From Coriobacteriia bacterium (GTDB taxonomy: Bacteria; Actinomycetota; Coriobacteriia; Coriobacteriales; Eggerthellaceae): a DNA stretch of 64,000 nucleotides. The notes under the pieces are model-generated. The model saw only the letters and a program-made list of their open reading frames with translations, did no database searches and was not told the DNA's origin. Both the position numbers and the translations under genes were made by a program. Below, one piece after another: positions 26,206-35,871 of this stretch (the stretch's first letter is position 1; each line of letters starts with the position of its first letter). Where the stretch lies: positions 1 to 64,000 of the forward strand of contig JAUNNF010000003.1 of assembly GCA_030537355.1 (NCBI GenBank), given 5' to 3'.

Positions 26206-27121
26206 CTCTATTGTCTATATCTCCTACAAATGCGCGCGCGAACTCATTTGCATCAAAGTCGCGCAGGTCTTCTATTTGCTCGCCTACTCCAATTTTGATG
26301 ATTGGAAGGTTTAGTTCTTTGGATACGGCCAATGCAATGCCACCCTTAGCCGTGCCATCAAGCTTGGTTACGATAAGGCCATTTATGGCCAAAAAATTGT
26401 TGAATTCACGAGCTTGAGCAAAACCGTTTTGACCGGTAGTTGCATCAATTACTAAGATTACATATACTGGATGTGGGCTTTGTTCACGGGTGACGTGACA
26501 AACCTTTTCAAGCTCCATCATGAGGTCATCTGATGTGTGCAAGCGGCCTGCTGTGTCAATGAGGATTAAGTCTGCGTCCTTTTCCTTGGCGCGCTGGCAT
26601 GTCTCAAAGCAAACACTGGCTGGGTCACTACCACGCTCACGTGTAACCATTTCAACATTGGCTCTGTTTGACCAAACCTCAAGTTGCTCGATGGCTGCCG
26701 CACGGAATGTGTCAGCGCTACCAAGTATTACGTTTCTGCCAGCGTCTGTGGCTTCCTTAGCAATTTTGCCGACTGTTGTAGTTTTACCTGTACCGTTAAT
26801 GCCAACAAAAAGAAGTGTGGCAGGTTTACCTTTTAGTATTTCTTCCTCATCCTTGCAAAATTGGTCAGCAAGTTTTTCGTTTAATAAATCAAAGACAGCA
26901 TATGCATCAGGCAGCGCCTTACGGGTTGCCTCAGCACGCAAAGAATCCACGATGTCAAGTGTGGCTGGAGCTCCGATATCTGATGTGATTAAGGCCTCTT
27001 CGAGAGTGTCCCAAAAATCCTCGTCAACTTGTGGACCACGGTCAAGAACCACATTCATGGACTCTTGAAATTTATCACGAGTACGGCCTAGGCCCTTTGC
27101 TATCCTGTCAAAAAATCCCAT
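26198..27121 (-). CDS. ftsY: SRP receptor FtsY
   Basis: 307 residues, essentially just the NG domain without the long acidic N-terminal region of the E. coli protein. Motifs: GINGTGKTTTVGKIA near residue 107, DTFRAAAIEQL, LIDTAGRLHTSDDLM, TKLDGTAKGG. The membrane-associated GTPase receives the Ffh-ribosome complex. Start and smc stop overlap by one base (TAATG). Operon order smc-ftsY-ffh is common in Gram-positives, though ylxM is missing between ftsY and ffh. Confidence 0.95.
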   Translation of the reverse strand: MGFFDRIAKGLGRTRDKFQESMNVVLDRGPQVDEDFWDTLEEALITSDIGAPATLDIVDSLRAEATRKALPDAYAVFDLLNEKLADQFCKDEEEILKGKPATLLFVGINGTGKTTTVGKIAKEATDAGRNVILGSADTFRAAAIEQLEVWSNRANVEMVTRERGSDPASVCFETCQRAKEKDADLILIDTAGRLHTSDDLMMELEKVCHVTREQSPHPVYVILVIDATTGQNGFAQAREFNNFLAINGLIVTKLDGTAKGGIALAVSKELNLPIIKIGVGEQIEDLRDFDANEFARAFVGDIDNRDV

Positions 27122-30100
27122 TACTTCTTCTCCAATTTCTGACTAATGACCTTTGACACACCATCTGACTTCATAGAAACGCCGTATAGGATATCGGCCA
27201 TCTCCATGGTTCTACGCTGATGCGTAATCATAATGAGTTGTGTTTTGTGTCGAAGTTCTTCTAAGTATTTGATAAGGCGGCGCAAATTTGTATCGTCGAG
27301 CGCAGCCTCAACCTCATCGAGAATGTAGAACGGAGTTGAACGCGTTTTGTATACTGCAAAAAGCAGGCATAATGCTGTTAAGGATTTCTCGCCACCTGAG
27401 AGCAGAGACATCTTGGAGATGTGCTTGCCGCGTGGCTGAGCCTTAACTTCAACGCCTGTGTTTTCGATATCGTCTTTGTCGACGAGTTCTAAGCGTGCTT
27501 TACCACCCGGGAAAAGAACGCTGAAAATCTCACCGAAATTGGTGTTTACGATATCAAAAGTTGTAGCAAAATCATCCTTCATGCGCGAATCGATTATGCG
27601 AGTGATGTCGCGCAAACTCTTACGTGCGCTACGCAAGTCATCCACCTGTTCGGCCAAGAAATCATAGCGCTCTTTGAGCTCATCGTAATCACGCTTAGCG
27701 TCTGGGTTTATTGTACCCATGTTGGCAATGCGACGACGCAGCTTGAATGCACGCTCTTCTTTGCCTGCACGATCTTCGATATCAGGCATCTCTAAGGCCT
27801 CATCAACTGTGACGCCTTCAATTTGATCAATGGCATCCACCGCATTTTGAACCTGGACCTCAAGTTTCGCGAGCTCAATATTCATGTTGTTGAGGTTTTC
27901 GTTTTCTGTGTCCAGAGACTTTCTAGCCTCAGTTGCTTTGTTCATAGCCTCGTCAGTCTGCTCTTGGATACGCTTTGCTTCCTGGCTTATGTTACCAGCG
28001 GCTTTATCAATAACTGATAAATCTCGCTTTGCCAAATCTGAAAGTTTTGAAAAAGTTGCGTTGAGCTCTTCTGTTATTTTTAATGTGAGCTTACTATCTT
28101 GAAAATCCTGTTTGTTGGCAAGCTCCCTGTTATCAATTTCTGTTTTTCTTGTATTGGCATTCTCAAGATTGTGTTTTTGAGAATTCAGGCGCTCATTCAA
28201 GCTTGTTGACTCAACCATGAGTTGACTATGTTTATTTTTTGAGTCGTTTGTTAACTCTCTTGATTTGTTTAAGTTCTCTTCAATTGAAGATAGGTCCTCA
28301 GCTTCTTTTTTGCTTAATTCGTCAAGTTCTTTGAGCCTTGTTCTGCTCTTCTCGATTTCAGGTGCAGTTGAACTGTAAGCGTCTTTTAACTTGTTTTGCT
28401 CATCCTTGGCAGCCTCCAACTGTTCTTGTTTTTGTTTTAAGCTGTTCTCTGAATTGCTTTTAATGTTGTTTGCAATATCAACATCCGCTCGAGCCATGGC
28501 GAGCTTATGCTTTGCCTCGTAATCTGTATTTTTAAGCTGCTCAATATTAGCGTTGAGTTTATCTAGTTTATCTTTTGATTTTGACAAGTCGCGTTCTAAT
28601 TTTGTTCTCTCGCGAGTCAATTTTTTGAGATTCTTTTTGTAGCTTAGGATTGTCCTTGATGAATCCTTGTCGAATGCGCTATCAACATAAAAAGCACTGC
28701 CAATTAATGTTCTACCATCAGGATAAATGATGGAGCCATCCAAGGATGCGCAAATCAAGTTTTTGTACTTTTTCATAGCCTTGAAAGCCTCAAACGAAGT
28801 TTCAAAAACAACGACGTTCGCGAGTGCTCCTAAGCTTTTATTTTTATCTGCCAGTTTGACCTCATCGTAGAGACTAACAGCACCAAACTCTTTAACGCAT
28901 GCGGCAACGTCTTTGTTCTGAGACCCTTCGCCAACAACCAGACGTACACTACCCTCGGCGTTTTCAGCTTGCTTAAGCGCGTCCTCAACTTTAGCAACAT
29001 CAGTGTTGTCTTTTGCAATAAAGGATGTTGAGTAAGAACCGAGCAAAGTCTCGACCAGGCTGATGTATTTGTCTGGCACATCAATCTCGTCTGAAAGATT
29101 TTTGATACCACCGGCAACATATGCTTTGTTGGCCTCAAGCCATTTGGTGGCCGAGGACGTTTCCTCGTAACTTGATTTGAGGATTTCTTCTAGAGCCATG
29201 ATTGAAGCGTTTGTGTCAGAAAGCCTGTTTTGAGCCTCTTCAACACCTTCATGCTCTGCGTTGGCTTTGGCTGTGGCAGATTCTAAGTCAGTAGTAATTT
29301 TGTTAGCTTCTGCTTCTAGCTTTTCGGCCTCTTTGCTTTTGTTGTTAAGATTAGCGTTGGCCTCCTCGAGCTCAATTTTTGCTGATTTAATTTGACTTGT
29401 TAGATCCTCAATTTTTGTTTCAACAGTAGCTGTTTTTGCCTGAGCCTCGACGATACTATCTTGTGCATCGTTGATTTTTTGACGAAGGTCATCTCTCTCT
29501 TGAGCATAACTTCTCTGACTACCTGTGAGCTGATCATATGATTGCTGAAGAGAATTTAAGTTCTCCTCCCGCTCGTCAAGTTCATGTTTTGAAGCTTCTA
29601 GTTTTGTCTCAACCTGCTTGGCATCGTTTTCTAGTTTTGTAAGCTCAGATTCGATGTTCTCAATCTCTTTTAAGATTGCTTGTTTTTCAGGACTTGCCTC
29701 GCCATCGCTGCTGGTTGATAACTTGTCTAGCGTAGCCTGAGCATTACGACGTTTTTCATCCATAAGGAGCGCAAAAGCATCGAATTTTTCAATTGCAGAT
29801 GCTAGCCTGCGTTGTTTATTTGAGTGCTCCATAATCTGAGCACCCTGGCCTGTGGCTTCTTCACGAAGTTTTGCAAGGCTTTGCTCTGCAGTTGTTAGTG
29901 CTGTCTTCTTTTCCGCAACTTGTTCTTTTATCTTGTCGCGTTGCTCATTGTTTGCATCCCATTTTTTCTTTATTATTTTTAGGTCATCAACTGCGAGTTG
30001 CAGCGTCAAATCATTTAAGCGCTCACACAAACCATCGTATGCGGCTGCACGTTTTGCTTTAATGCGCAATGGTTTTAACTGGCGTTCAATCTCAGCCATA

Positions 30101-30681
30101 ACATCTGCGATGCGCTCTAAATTTTGATCCATACGCTCAAGCTTGCGCTCACTACGTTGCTTACGTTGCTTATGTTTAAGAACACCAGCAGCCTCCTCAA
30201 TGAGAGCCCTTCTATCCTCTGGCTTTGACTGCAAAATCGAGTCCAAGTGTCCCTGAGAAATGATTGAGTTGGTGTCAGTTCCAAGGCCGGAGTCATGCAG
30301 GATATCCAAGACATCAAGGCGTCTACATGCACTTTTATTGATGAGATACTCGCTCTCGCCACTTCTATAGAGACGACGCGTAACCTCAACCTCGGCAAAA
30401 TCAAGTGGTAGCGTGCCATCCGTGTTGTCAAGCACGAGACTAGCCTCGGCAACGGACACTGGCTTGCGAGTAGACGAGCCCGCGAAAATGACGTCCTCCA
30501 TAACAGCGCCTCGCAAAGACTTTGCGTTGCGCTCGCCGAGGACCCACAGGATTGCATCACTTATGTTTGATTTACCCGAGCCGTTAGGACCAACGATTGC
30601 CGAAATACCTGGCTCAAGTGCAATTACGCTCTTGTCAGCAAAACTCTTAAATCCTTTTATTTCTAGTCTTTTTAAATACAT
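27121..30681 (-). CDS. smc: Chromosome segregation ATPase SMC
   Basis: 1186 residues, full length. N-terminal IKGFKSFADKS and Walker A GPNGSGKSN (near residue 32), two long coiled coils separated by a hinge (about residues 515-650), then C-terminal signature LSGGEKSLTALCLLFA and Walker B FYILDEVEAALDD. It forms the DNA-loading ring with ScpA/ScpB, which are not in this window. It abuts rnc (start immediately after its stop). Confidence 0.96.
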   Translation of the reverse strand: MYLKRLEIKGFKSFADKSVIALEPGISAIVGPNGSGKSNISDAILWVLGERNAKSLRGAVMEDVIFAGSSTRKPVSVAEASLVLDNTDGTLPLDFAEVEVTRRLYRSGESEYLINKSACRRLDVLDILHDSGLGTDTNSIISQGHLDSILQSKPEDRRALIEEAAGVLKHKQRKQRSERKLERMDQNLERIADVMAEIERQLKPLRIKAKRAAAYDGLCERLNDLTLQLAVDDLKIIKKKWDANNEQRDKIKEQVAEKKTALTTAEQSLAKLREEATGQGAQIMEHSNKQRRLASAIEKFDAFALLMDEKRRNAQATLDKLSTSSDGEASPEKQAILKEIENIESELTKLENDAKQVETKLEASKHELDEREENLNSLQQSYDQLTGSQRSYAQERDDLRQKINDAQDSIVEAQAKTATVETKIEDLTSQIKSAKIELEEANANLNNKSKEAEKLEAEANKITTDLESATAKANAEHEGVEEAQNRLSDTNASIMALEEILKSSYEETSSATKWLEANKAYVAGGIKNLSDEIDVPDKYISLVETLLGSYSTSFIAKDNTDVAKVEDALKQAENAEGSVRLVVGEGSQNKDVAACVKEFGAVSLYDEVKLADKNKSLGALANVVVFETSFEAFKAMKKYKNLICASLDGSIIYPDGRTLIGSAFYVDSAFDKDSSRTILSYKKNLKKLTRERTKLERDLSKSKDKLDKLNANIEQLKNTDYEAKHKLAMARADVDIANNIKSNSENSLKQKQEQLEAAKDEQNKLKDAYSSTAPEIEKSRTRLKELDELSKKEAEDLSSIEENLNKSRELTNDSKNKHSQLMVESTSLNERLNSQKHNLENANTRKTEIDNRELANKQDFQDSKLTLKITEELNATFSKLSDLAKRDLSVIDKAAGNISQEAKRIQEQTDEAMNKATEARKSLDTENENLNNMNIELAKLEVQVQNAVDAIDQIEGVTVDEALEMPDIEDRAGKEERAFKLRRRIANMGTINPDAKRDYDELKERYDFLAEQVDDLRSARKSLRDITRIIDSRMKDDFATTFDIVNTNFGEIFSVLFPGGKARLELVDKDDIENTGVEVKAQPRGKHISKMSLLSGGEKSLTALCLLFAVYKTRSTPFYILDEVEAALDDTNLRRLIKYLEELRHKTQLIMITHQRRTMEMADILYGVSMKSDGVSKVISQKLEKK

Positions 30682-31389
30682 TTACTTTATTTGTTTAAGA
30701 GCGCTCGACGCTGCGGCGCTCTCAGCTTCCTTCTTTGTGTGGCCAGAGCCGCTAGCCAAGACTTTGCCGTTGGCAGAAACCTCGGCCACGAAAGTCTTGT
30801 TATGGGCTGGCCCAAACTCGTCTATTATACTATAACTTGGAGCCTTTTTTTGAGCTTGAAGTTTTTCTTGCAAGGCACTTTTTGGATTAGCGTCAGGCGT
30901 GAATTGTGCTGCGGTTTTCATGTTGTTTGCGATGCCAGTGATAATAGTTCTATCCACAAACTCCACCGTAGGTTCAATGCCGCCGTCCAAATAAATTGCA
31001 GCGACAATTGCCTCGTAAACATTTTCAAGTGCCGAGTGCATGCCTCGATTACCCGTGTTTTTTTCCGTTGTGCCAAAAATTATGCTGAAGCCTAGACCCA
31101 TGCGTTCAGCCACTTCTGCGAGGTTATCTCCTGAAACAAGCGCAATCTTGATGTTTGTAAGCTTGCCTTCGTCGAACTTTGGGTAAGCCTCAAATGCACG
31201 CAATCGCACGATAGCCTCAAGCAACGCATCGCCTAAGAACTCCAAACGCTCGTAGGAATGCGATGTTGACGCTGATGGATGCGTCAGTGCCGCTAGCAAG
31301 AGCTTCGGATTTTTGAACTGATAGTGAATTGCGTTCTGTGCGTGGTCTAACTTGTATTCAAAATCCGATATTTTAAGCTCGTCTGACAC
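30682..31389 (-). CDS. rnc: Ribonuclease III
   Basis: 235 residues. Endonuclease domain with the signature ERLEFLGDALLE (near residue 47) and the second acidic site in ALENVYEAIVAAIYLDGG, then a double-stranded RNA-binding domain (PKSALQEKLQAQ to the C-terminus). Cleaves double-stranded RNA in rRNA maturation. It lies between plsX and smc, 8 bp after plsX, as in many Gram-positive and actinobacterial genomes. Confidence 0.95.
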   Translation of the reverse strand: MSDELKISDFEYKLDHAQNAIHYQFKNPKLLLAALTHPSASTSHSYERLEFLGDALLEAIVRLRAFEAYPKFDEGKLTNIKIALVSGDNLAEVAERMGLGFSIIFGTTEKNTGNRGMHSALENVYEAIVAAIYLDGGIEPTVEFVDRTIITGIANNMKTAAQFTPDANPKSALQEKLQAQKKAPSYSIIDEFGPAHNKTFVAEVSANGKVLASGSGHTKKEAESAAASSALKQIK

Positions 31390-31397
31390 TTATGTGA

Positions 31398-32456
31398 TTA
31401 CTCGCTTTTAACGTCTTGCTTATCTAATTTTAGGTTCTCGATTTCTTGAACGTAATTCATACGCGCGAACTCTGCCGTACGTAAAATTCCCGAGCAAATG
31501 GCCTTCTCGCTTGACGAGCCATGACCAACACAAACTATGCCTTTAACGCCAAAAAGCAATGCTGCGCCAACAGATTCTGGGTCGAGCTTTTTGATCATGT
31601 CTTTAAGCGCGCTTTTCAAAAGCAGAGCTCCAATTTTTGTTTTTAAGCTGCTCATCATTGTTTGTTTTATCATTTCGAACAGACTCTTTGTTGTGCCTTC
31701 CAAAGTTTTCAGCGCGATGTTTCCTGCTTCCCCGCCGGCGATGATTGCGTCGAACTCGCCAGTTAGTAAGTCTGAACCTTGAGCATTGCCAGCAAAGGAT
31801 TTGAGATTTTTACGCATGAGCTCATTTGCAGCGAGCGTGAGGCTCGAGCCTTTCTCGTCTTCTTCACCAATGTTTAGAAGAGCCACTTTTGGATTTTTGA
31901 CGCCGCCAACTCTAAGTATGGCCTCTGCAATTTGGCCAAACTGGAGGAGGTACTCGGGTTTGCAGTCTGCGTTTGCGCCAACGTCGCAGAAAAGAGTCTT
32001 TTTGTCGGGGCGGACTGAAGGCAAGTGAACGGCCAACATAGGACGCTTGACACCTTGAATACGTCCAGTGTATAGAGTTGCAGCTGCCAGGCAGGCACCT
32101 GTATTTCCGCCTGAGAAAAAGCCCTGCGACTCGCCATCTGATACTGATTTACAGCCAAGCACAATTGATGACTTGCGCTTCTTGCGAACTGCACGAGCTG
32201 GGTGCTCACCCATGGTAATTTCTTCTGGGGCAATTAGTGGCTTGCAGCGCTTCTCGCCATTTGAGCTATCGTTGTGTTCTGCAAGTTCTGTATTCAACTT
32301 CTCGCAAAACGGAACGACAACATCCTCCGGACCTGCAAGCTCGACCGCAAGATTTGGATCGGCGGACAGGGCTAATTTAACCCCATCAAGAACAACGCCT
32401 GGAGCACGATCTGCTCCAAGCGCGTCTACTGTGATAAGTGTTTTCTCGCTTGACAT
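31398..32456 (-). CDS. plsX: Phosphate acyltransferase PlsX
   Basis: 352 residues. Starts VDALGADRAPGVVLDGV (family DxxGxDxAP) and keeps EEITMGEHPARAVRKKRKSS, FFSGGNTGACLA, RPMLAV, LFCDVGANADCKPEYLLQFG, and the C-terminal KGIVCVGHGSSS. Makes acyl-phosphate from acyl-ACP for phospholipid synthesis together with PlsY at the membrane. It follows rpmF by 28 bp, a classic linkage. fabH/fabD do not follow here; rnc does. Confidence 0.94.
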   Translation of the reverse strand: MSSEKTLITVDALGADRAPGVVLDGVKLALSADPNLAVELAGPEDVVVPFCEKLNTELAEHNDSSNGEKRCKPLIAPEEITMGEHPARAVRKKRKSSIVLGCKSVSDGESQGFFSGGNTGACLAAATLYTGRIQGVKRPMLAVHLPSVRPDKKTLFCDVGANADCKPEYLLQFGQIAEAILRVGGVKNPKVALLNIGEEDEKGSSLTLAANELMRKNLKSFAGNAQGSDLLTGEFDAIIAGGEAGNIALKTLEGTTKSLFEMIKQTMMSSLKTKIGALLLKSALKDMIKKLDPESVGAALLFGVKGIVCVGHGSSSEKAICSGILRTAEFARMNYVQEIENLKLDKQDVKSE

Positions 32457-32484
32457 GCGAAAACCCTAAGGCCTCATGTAGATT

Positions 32485-32664
32485 TACTCAACATCAAGAA
32501 CTTCACGTTTGTTGTAATAACCGCAGTTAGGACAAACATGATGAGGAAGCTTTGGCTCGCCACATTGAGAACATGTTGACTTGCCTGGGACCTTGATCTT
32601 GTCATTTGCACTTCTGCGTGTTCTAGTTGCGCTGCGGCCTTTTCGTTGCTTAGGTACTGCCATA
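32485..32664 (-). CDS. rpmF: 50S ribosomal protein L32 (bL32)
   Basis: 59 residues, starting MAVPKQRKGRSATRTRRSAN. Four cysteines, C31, C34, C44 and C47, form the zinc-ribbon (CxxC...CxxC) version of L32. Next to plsX as usual; the YceD/DUF177 gene often found upstream is absent. Start ATG at 32664 has a GAGGAGA ribosome site. First gene of the long housekeeping run. Confidence 0.95.
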
Positions 32665-32754
32665 ATCTTCTCCTCACTATCTTTTTATTTTTGTATGTGA
32701 TTGCTGTAATGCACAATCCCAGCGATCACAAAACCTTTAACTTTGCGGGCACCT

Positions 32755-32782
32755 ATTTTATCAAAAAGTCAACAAAATGCAA
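32755..32782 (-). promoter_or_regulatory. Putative promoter of the rpmF-plsX-rnc-smc-ftsY-ffh run
   Basis: On the minus strand TTGCAT (32777-32782), a 16-bp spacer and TAAAAT (32755-32760) preceded by TGA. It gives a leader of roughly 85 nt before rpmF. Nothing else is recognised in the 189 bp upstream of rpmF. Confidence 0.45.
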
Positions 32783-32853
32783 GGAAAAGTTAATTTTTTT
32801 CGGAATTGTTTGACGCCTCACTTAAAATGCTTCTTAATCTTTTCTTGATCTTT

Positions 32854-33897
32854 CTAATGCGTGAAATTTTGCATGTCCATGTCGCGGAAGGCCGTGAAAG
32901 TTGAATGGAAATTGTCATTGAATTTTTTGCTTTTATTTTTCTTGCTCATGCCCATGGCGCCCAAAATCACGCGAGCAAGATTATCAAATGCAATGATGTC
33001 ATGGACCTGTTCGGGCACAATACTGATGACTTTCCAGCCGTCATAAAGGAGGCCTGTACTACGCCGTTTATCATGTTGGCCTGGGGCTACACCTTCGTGA
33101 AACATTCGGCTGTCGTACTCAATTGCAACTTTATTTTTCAGTGAGCATATGTCAATTTTTGCCCTATCTTGACCAGCGATTTGTGACGCCTCATATGATA
33201 GTTCAACCTCTGTGTTCATAGTAAGGCCAAGTATTCCGTACATGCCATGTTTGCGTGGACCAGACAGCATTGCAAAAATCATCGATTCACGCGGTGATGC
33301 CGACAAGTTGCCCACACACTCCAACGCATCAATAGCTTTGTTTATGCCTCTTATGTATCCGCTACTTTTGTTACGCTTGAGCAGCGCAATTGTATGCTTG
33401 ATTTTTTCAACACTTGTTGCCGGCAAGCACTGATCAATAAATCCCTTTTCAGCAGATGTAAAATCAATGCCCCAATCCTGTGCAACCACATAAGTCCCGC
33501 AAAGTTCCAGGCCAGCAATAACAAGCTGTTCAAAGCTCAACACTTCCGCCAGTTGAATAAAAGTCAACTCTGGACCCGCAATTGCAACCTGGTCGTTAAA
33601 CTTAATGAAAGCATTTTTTGGCAATTTAGCTGTACAGACGTGGAAGTTTAGATTAGGAGTTTTGTATTTAGCATTAATTGTTGGAAGTAAAATGTCAAAA
33701 GGTAAATTTTCTTTAGCAAAAGCATTCAAACCATCTAAATACCTAACGAAACTATAAGAAGAAACGACCTTATCAGGAAAGCTTATACGATTTACATTTA
33801 AATCATATTTGTCATAACTATCATTATAAGCTGGGCTACTTCTTAATTCTTTTATACAATTGAATGCAGTAATATGACTAAAATAAACTTTTTCCAT
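32854..33897 (-). CDS. DUF559-like protein with AbiEi-like N-terminus
   Basis: 347 residues. The C-terminal third has a restriction-fold pattern: AKIDICSLKNKVAIEYDSRMFH, an Asp then E-x-D, followed by RRSTGLLYDGWKVISIVPEQV, close to the DUF559/Vsr-like endonuclease group. The N-terminal part (SHITAFNCIKEL, FDILLPT, NAFIKFNDQVAIAGPELTFIQLAEVLSFEQLVIAGLELCG as separate blocks) resembles the AbiEi-like region on such proteins, which are numerous in Coriobacteriia and other Actinomycetota. No toxin partner lies beside it. Start has an AGAGG site. Role unknown; DNA cleavage is not shown. Confidence 0.6.
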   Translation of the reverse strand: MEKVYFSHITAFNCIKELRSSPAYNDSYDKYDLNVNRISFPDKVVSSYSFVRYLDGLNAFAKENLPFDILLPTINAKYKTPNLNFHVCTAKLPKNAFIKFNDQVAIAGPELTFIQLAEVLSFEQLVIAGLELCGTYVVAQDWGIDFTSAEKGFIDQCLPATSVEKIKHTIALLKRNKSSGYIRGINKAIDALECVGNLSASPRESMIFAMLSGPRKHGMYGILGLTMNTEVELSYEASQIAGQDRAKIDICSLKNKVAIEYDSRMFHEGVAPGQHDKRRSTGLLYDGWKVISIVPEQVHDIIAFDNLARVILGAMGMSKKNKSKKFNDNFHSTFTAFRDMDMQNFTH

Positions 33898-33978
33898 AAC
33901 TACCTCTTAAATAATAAATATATCATCTATTACGTATCAATATTATATAAAATTACGAAAAATTTTCAATATAAACAA

Positions 33979-34132
33979 CCAAAATGATAGGTTGTGGGGT
34001 ATTTTATGATTATATAATGATAAAAATCCAGTTAATTTGAATAAAAACACAATTGAACATATATTTATAATTATAAAATTGTCTTTAAAATAGATTTATT
34101 CATAAAAAATACCCCACAACCTATCATTTTGG
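33979..34132. repeat. 154-bp inverted-repeat element, copy A
   Basis: The left arm starts CCAAAATGATAGGTTGTGGG (33979) and is repeated inverted at the right end (to 34132), about 31 bp per arm, differing only by two extra T/A. The ~90-bp centre is AT-rich and non-coding. A second element of identical length is at 53424. It lies in the 358-bp gap between two divergent genes. No transposase is inside and I see no target-site duplication. Possible MITE-like element; the arms could form a long RNA hairpin if transcribed. Confidence 0.75.
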
Positions 34133-34242
34133 AGCATTTTTTTAGAAATTTTTGTAAATTTATTTAATAATTTGCTATTTTTAACAAATTTCCAACAAAA
34201 AAATAAAAATCATTTTATTTCCATCAATTTAGCATCTTAATC

Positions 34243-34255
34243 TATAATAAACCAT
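34243..34255 (+). promoter_or_regulatory. Putative leaderless -10 element of the AlkD-like gene
   Basis: TATAAT (34243-34248) followed by 7 nt and the ATG at 34256; no ribosome site is present and no clear -35 is seen. It lies ~110 bp from the inverted-repeat element. Confidence 0.45.
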
Positions 34256-34990
34256 ATGAACAAGATTCAAAAACAACTATTTAAAAATCAAGACCTTAAA
34301 TACAGGGACTTTTCTGCTAAGCTCACGCCTACAATTCCAAAAGAAAATTTTATTGGAGTTAGAGTCCCCGTGCTGCGCAAACTTGCAAAACAATTTACCA
34401 TCGAGGATTGCAAGGCAGAATTTCCACACAAGTACGTTGAAGAAAACACCCTACATGGCCTGGTGATATGCAACACAAAAGACTATGCTGAAACAATCGA
34501 GCAGCTCGACGAGTTGCTTCCCTACGTCGACAACTGGGCAACATGCGACATCATCAGCCCGAAATGCTTCAAGAAAAAAGACAACAGGAAAACTTTGGTC
34601 AAAGACATCCTACGCTGGATGAGCGACAACAAAACCTACACAATCAGATTTGGGATTGAAATGGCGATGAGCCATTTTCTTGATGATAATTTTAACACGC
34701 CTGATGGCAAGCACTTAATGAATGAAATTTCCAAAGTCAGAAGTAACGAGTACTATGTCAACATGATGGTGGCCTGGTATTTTGCTACCGCATTAGCTAA
34801 GCAATGGGATGCAACCATTCATTACCTGGAAAAGAAAAACAAGACCAACAATAAAGATTCAACAGCTTATCACCTTGATGGATGGACACACAACAAAGCT
34901 ATCCAAAAAGCGCGAGAAAGTTACCGCATTACACCTGAGCAGAAGGAATATCTGAATACTTTGAAAGTGCCTCTGGCAAAGCGTCAATAA
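34256..34990 (+). CDS. DNA alkylation repair protein, AlkD family
   Basis: 244 residues. All-helical HEAT-like repeats with the family's GVRVPVLRKLAK, LLPYVDNWATCD, RFGIEMAMSHFLDD and YYVNMMVAWYFATALAKQWD blocks. AlkD-type glycosylases remove bulky or positively charged alkylated bases. The conserved WxxCD aspartate region is present. It is convergent with nnrD and overlaps its 3' end by 62 bp, an unusually long antisense overlap. Probably translated from a leaderless transcript. Confidence 0.88.
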   Translation: MNKIQKQLFKNQDLKYRDFSAKLTPTIPKENFIGVRVPVLRKLAKQFTIEDCKAEFPHKYVEENTLHGLVICNTKDYAETIEQLDELLPYVDNWATCDIISPKCFKKKDNRKTLVKDILRWMSDNKTYTIRFGIEMAMSHFLDDNFNTPDGKHLMNEISKVRSNEYYVNMMVAWYFATALAKQWDATIHYLEKKNKTNNKDSTAYHLDGWTHNKAIQKARESYRITPEQKEYLNTLKVPLAKRQ

Positions 34991-35786
34991 CATCAGTTGC
35001 AATTACTGATTGGTCGCCGAATTTTTTCGCAACAATTTTACCAGCTAAAGCATGAATTTGTGTTCCGATTACGGCTGCTTCAAAAACTGAATAGCGAAGA
35101 CACAGCGAACCAATTATCCCTGCAAGAACATCTCCCGTCCCAGCCTTTGCCAACGCTGGCGTGCCGTCAGTCATTAGGAATTTTTTGTCCCCCTGCACGA
35201 TCAAAGTATCAGGACCTTTAAGAACAATACATGCACCAGTCGTGTGCGATAATTGGTCTGCAAGCTCACCGCCAGTTACATCATGAGAGATACCGTAAGC
35301 GTCTGCGAGTCGTCTGCCCTCACCCATATGCGGCGTCAACACGCAGTTAGAATTATATTTTTGTTTGCTAATAGCGCCACCATCAACCACTACTGGAATG
35401 CTTGTTTCGTGAGTAGTTTTAAGAACATCCTCCACATAATCAGGCTGATAAAATCCAGGCCCTATTACGTATGATAGAGGCTTTTTGCTGTTACTTTTTG
35501 CCTCTATATTTGTATCTATGTATGTATCAATGTTAAGCTCATTGGAAAGCTCGTTAAAGTCCGCAACTGGAACAGTGGGAACAGCAACAGCAATTGCTTT
35601 GACATTGTCGGGATGAGTGTAAACTTGTGTATAACCGCTCCCGCAACGCTCAGAAGCTCGAGCGCATAAGATTGCAGCGCCAGGATATTTTTCTGAACCA
35701 GCGACAATATTACATTTACCACGAGAATATTTATTTGCATCCTCTGGTACCGAAGCTAAATCTATGTTTTCAAATGGTTTGTTCAT
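34929..35786 (-). CDS. nnrD: ADP/ATP-dependent NAD(P)H-hydrate dehydratase
   Basis: 285 residues. Ribokinase-like fold of the YjeF C-terminal domain: KCNIVAGSEKYPGAAILCARAS, GAGYT-like GSGYTQVY, GPGFY, VVDGGAIS, LTPHMGEGRRLA, and the catalytic GTGDVLAGIIG. Repairs NAD(P)H hydrates; the epimerase half (NnrE) is not fused here. It follows acpS (86-bp gap), a common pairing. Its 3' end overlaps the opposite-strand AlkD gene by 62 bp. Confidence 0.88.
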   Translation of the reverse strand: MNKPFENIDLASVPEDANKYSRGKCNIVAGSEKYPGAAILCARASERCGSGYTQVYTHPDNVKAIAVAVPTVPVADFNELSNELNIDTYIDTNIEAKSNSKKPLSYVIGPGFYQPDYVEDVLKTTHETSIPVVVDGGAISKQKYNSNCVLTPHMGEGRRLADAYGISHDVTGGELADQLSHTTGACIVLKGPDTLIVQGDKKFLMTDGTPALAKAGTGDVLAGIIGSLCLRYSVFEAAVIGTQIHALAGKIVAKKFGDQSVIATDVIDALPEALSKYSDIPSAQV

Positions 35787-35871
35787 TGTTATTTATTTTT
35801 TGTTTTATCATTGTTGTTTGTTTTTTTGTTTTTTGCTGTTTTTATATTGCAATTATAATAATTATTATAAA

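Noticed and set aside
26520-27068. 182-codon plus-strand open frame
   Set aside because: Antisense shadow of ftsY; composition mirrors the real gene and no ribosome site or domain is present.
33979-34132. Insertion sequence
   Set aside because: Only 154 bp, no reading frame of useful length and no visible target duplication; recorded as a repeat, not a mobile element.
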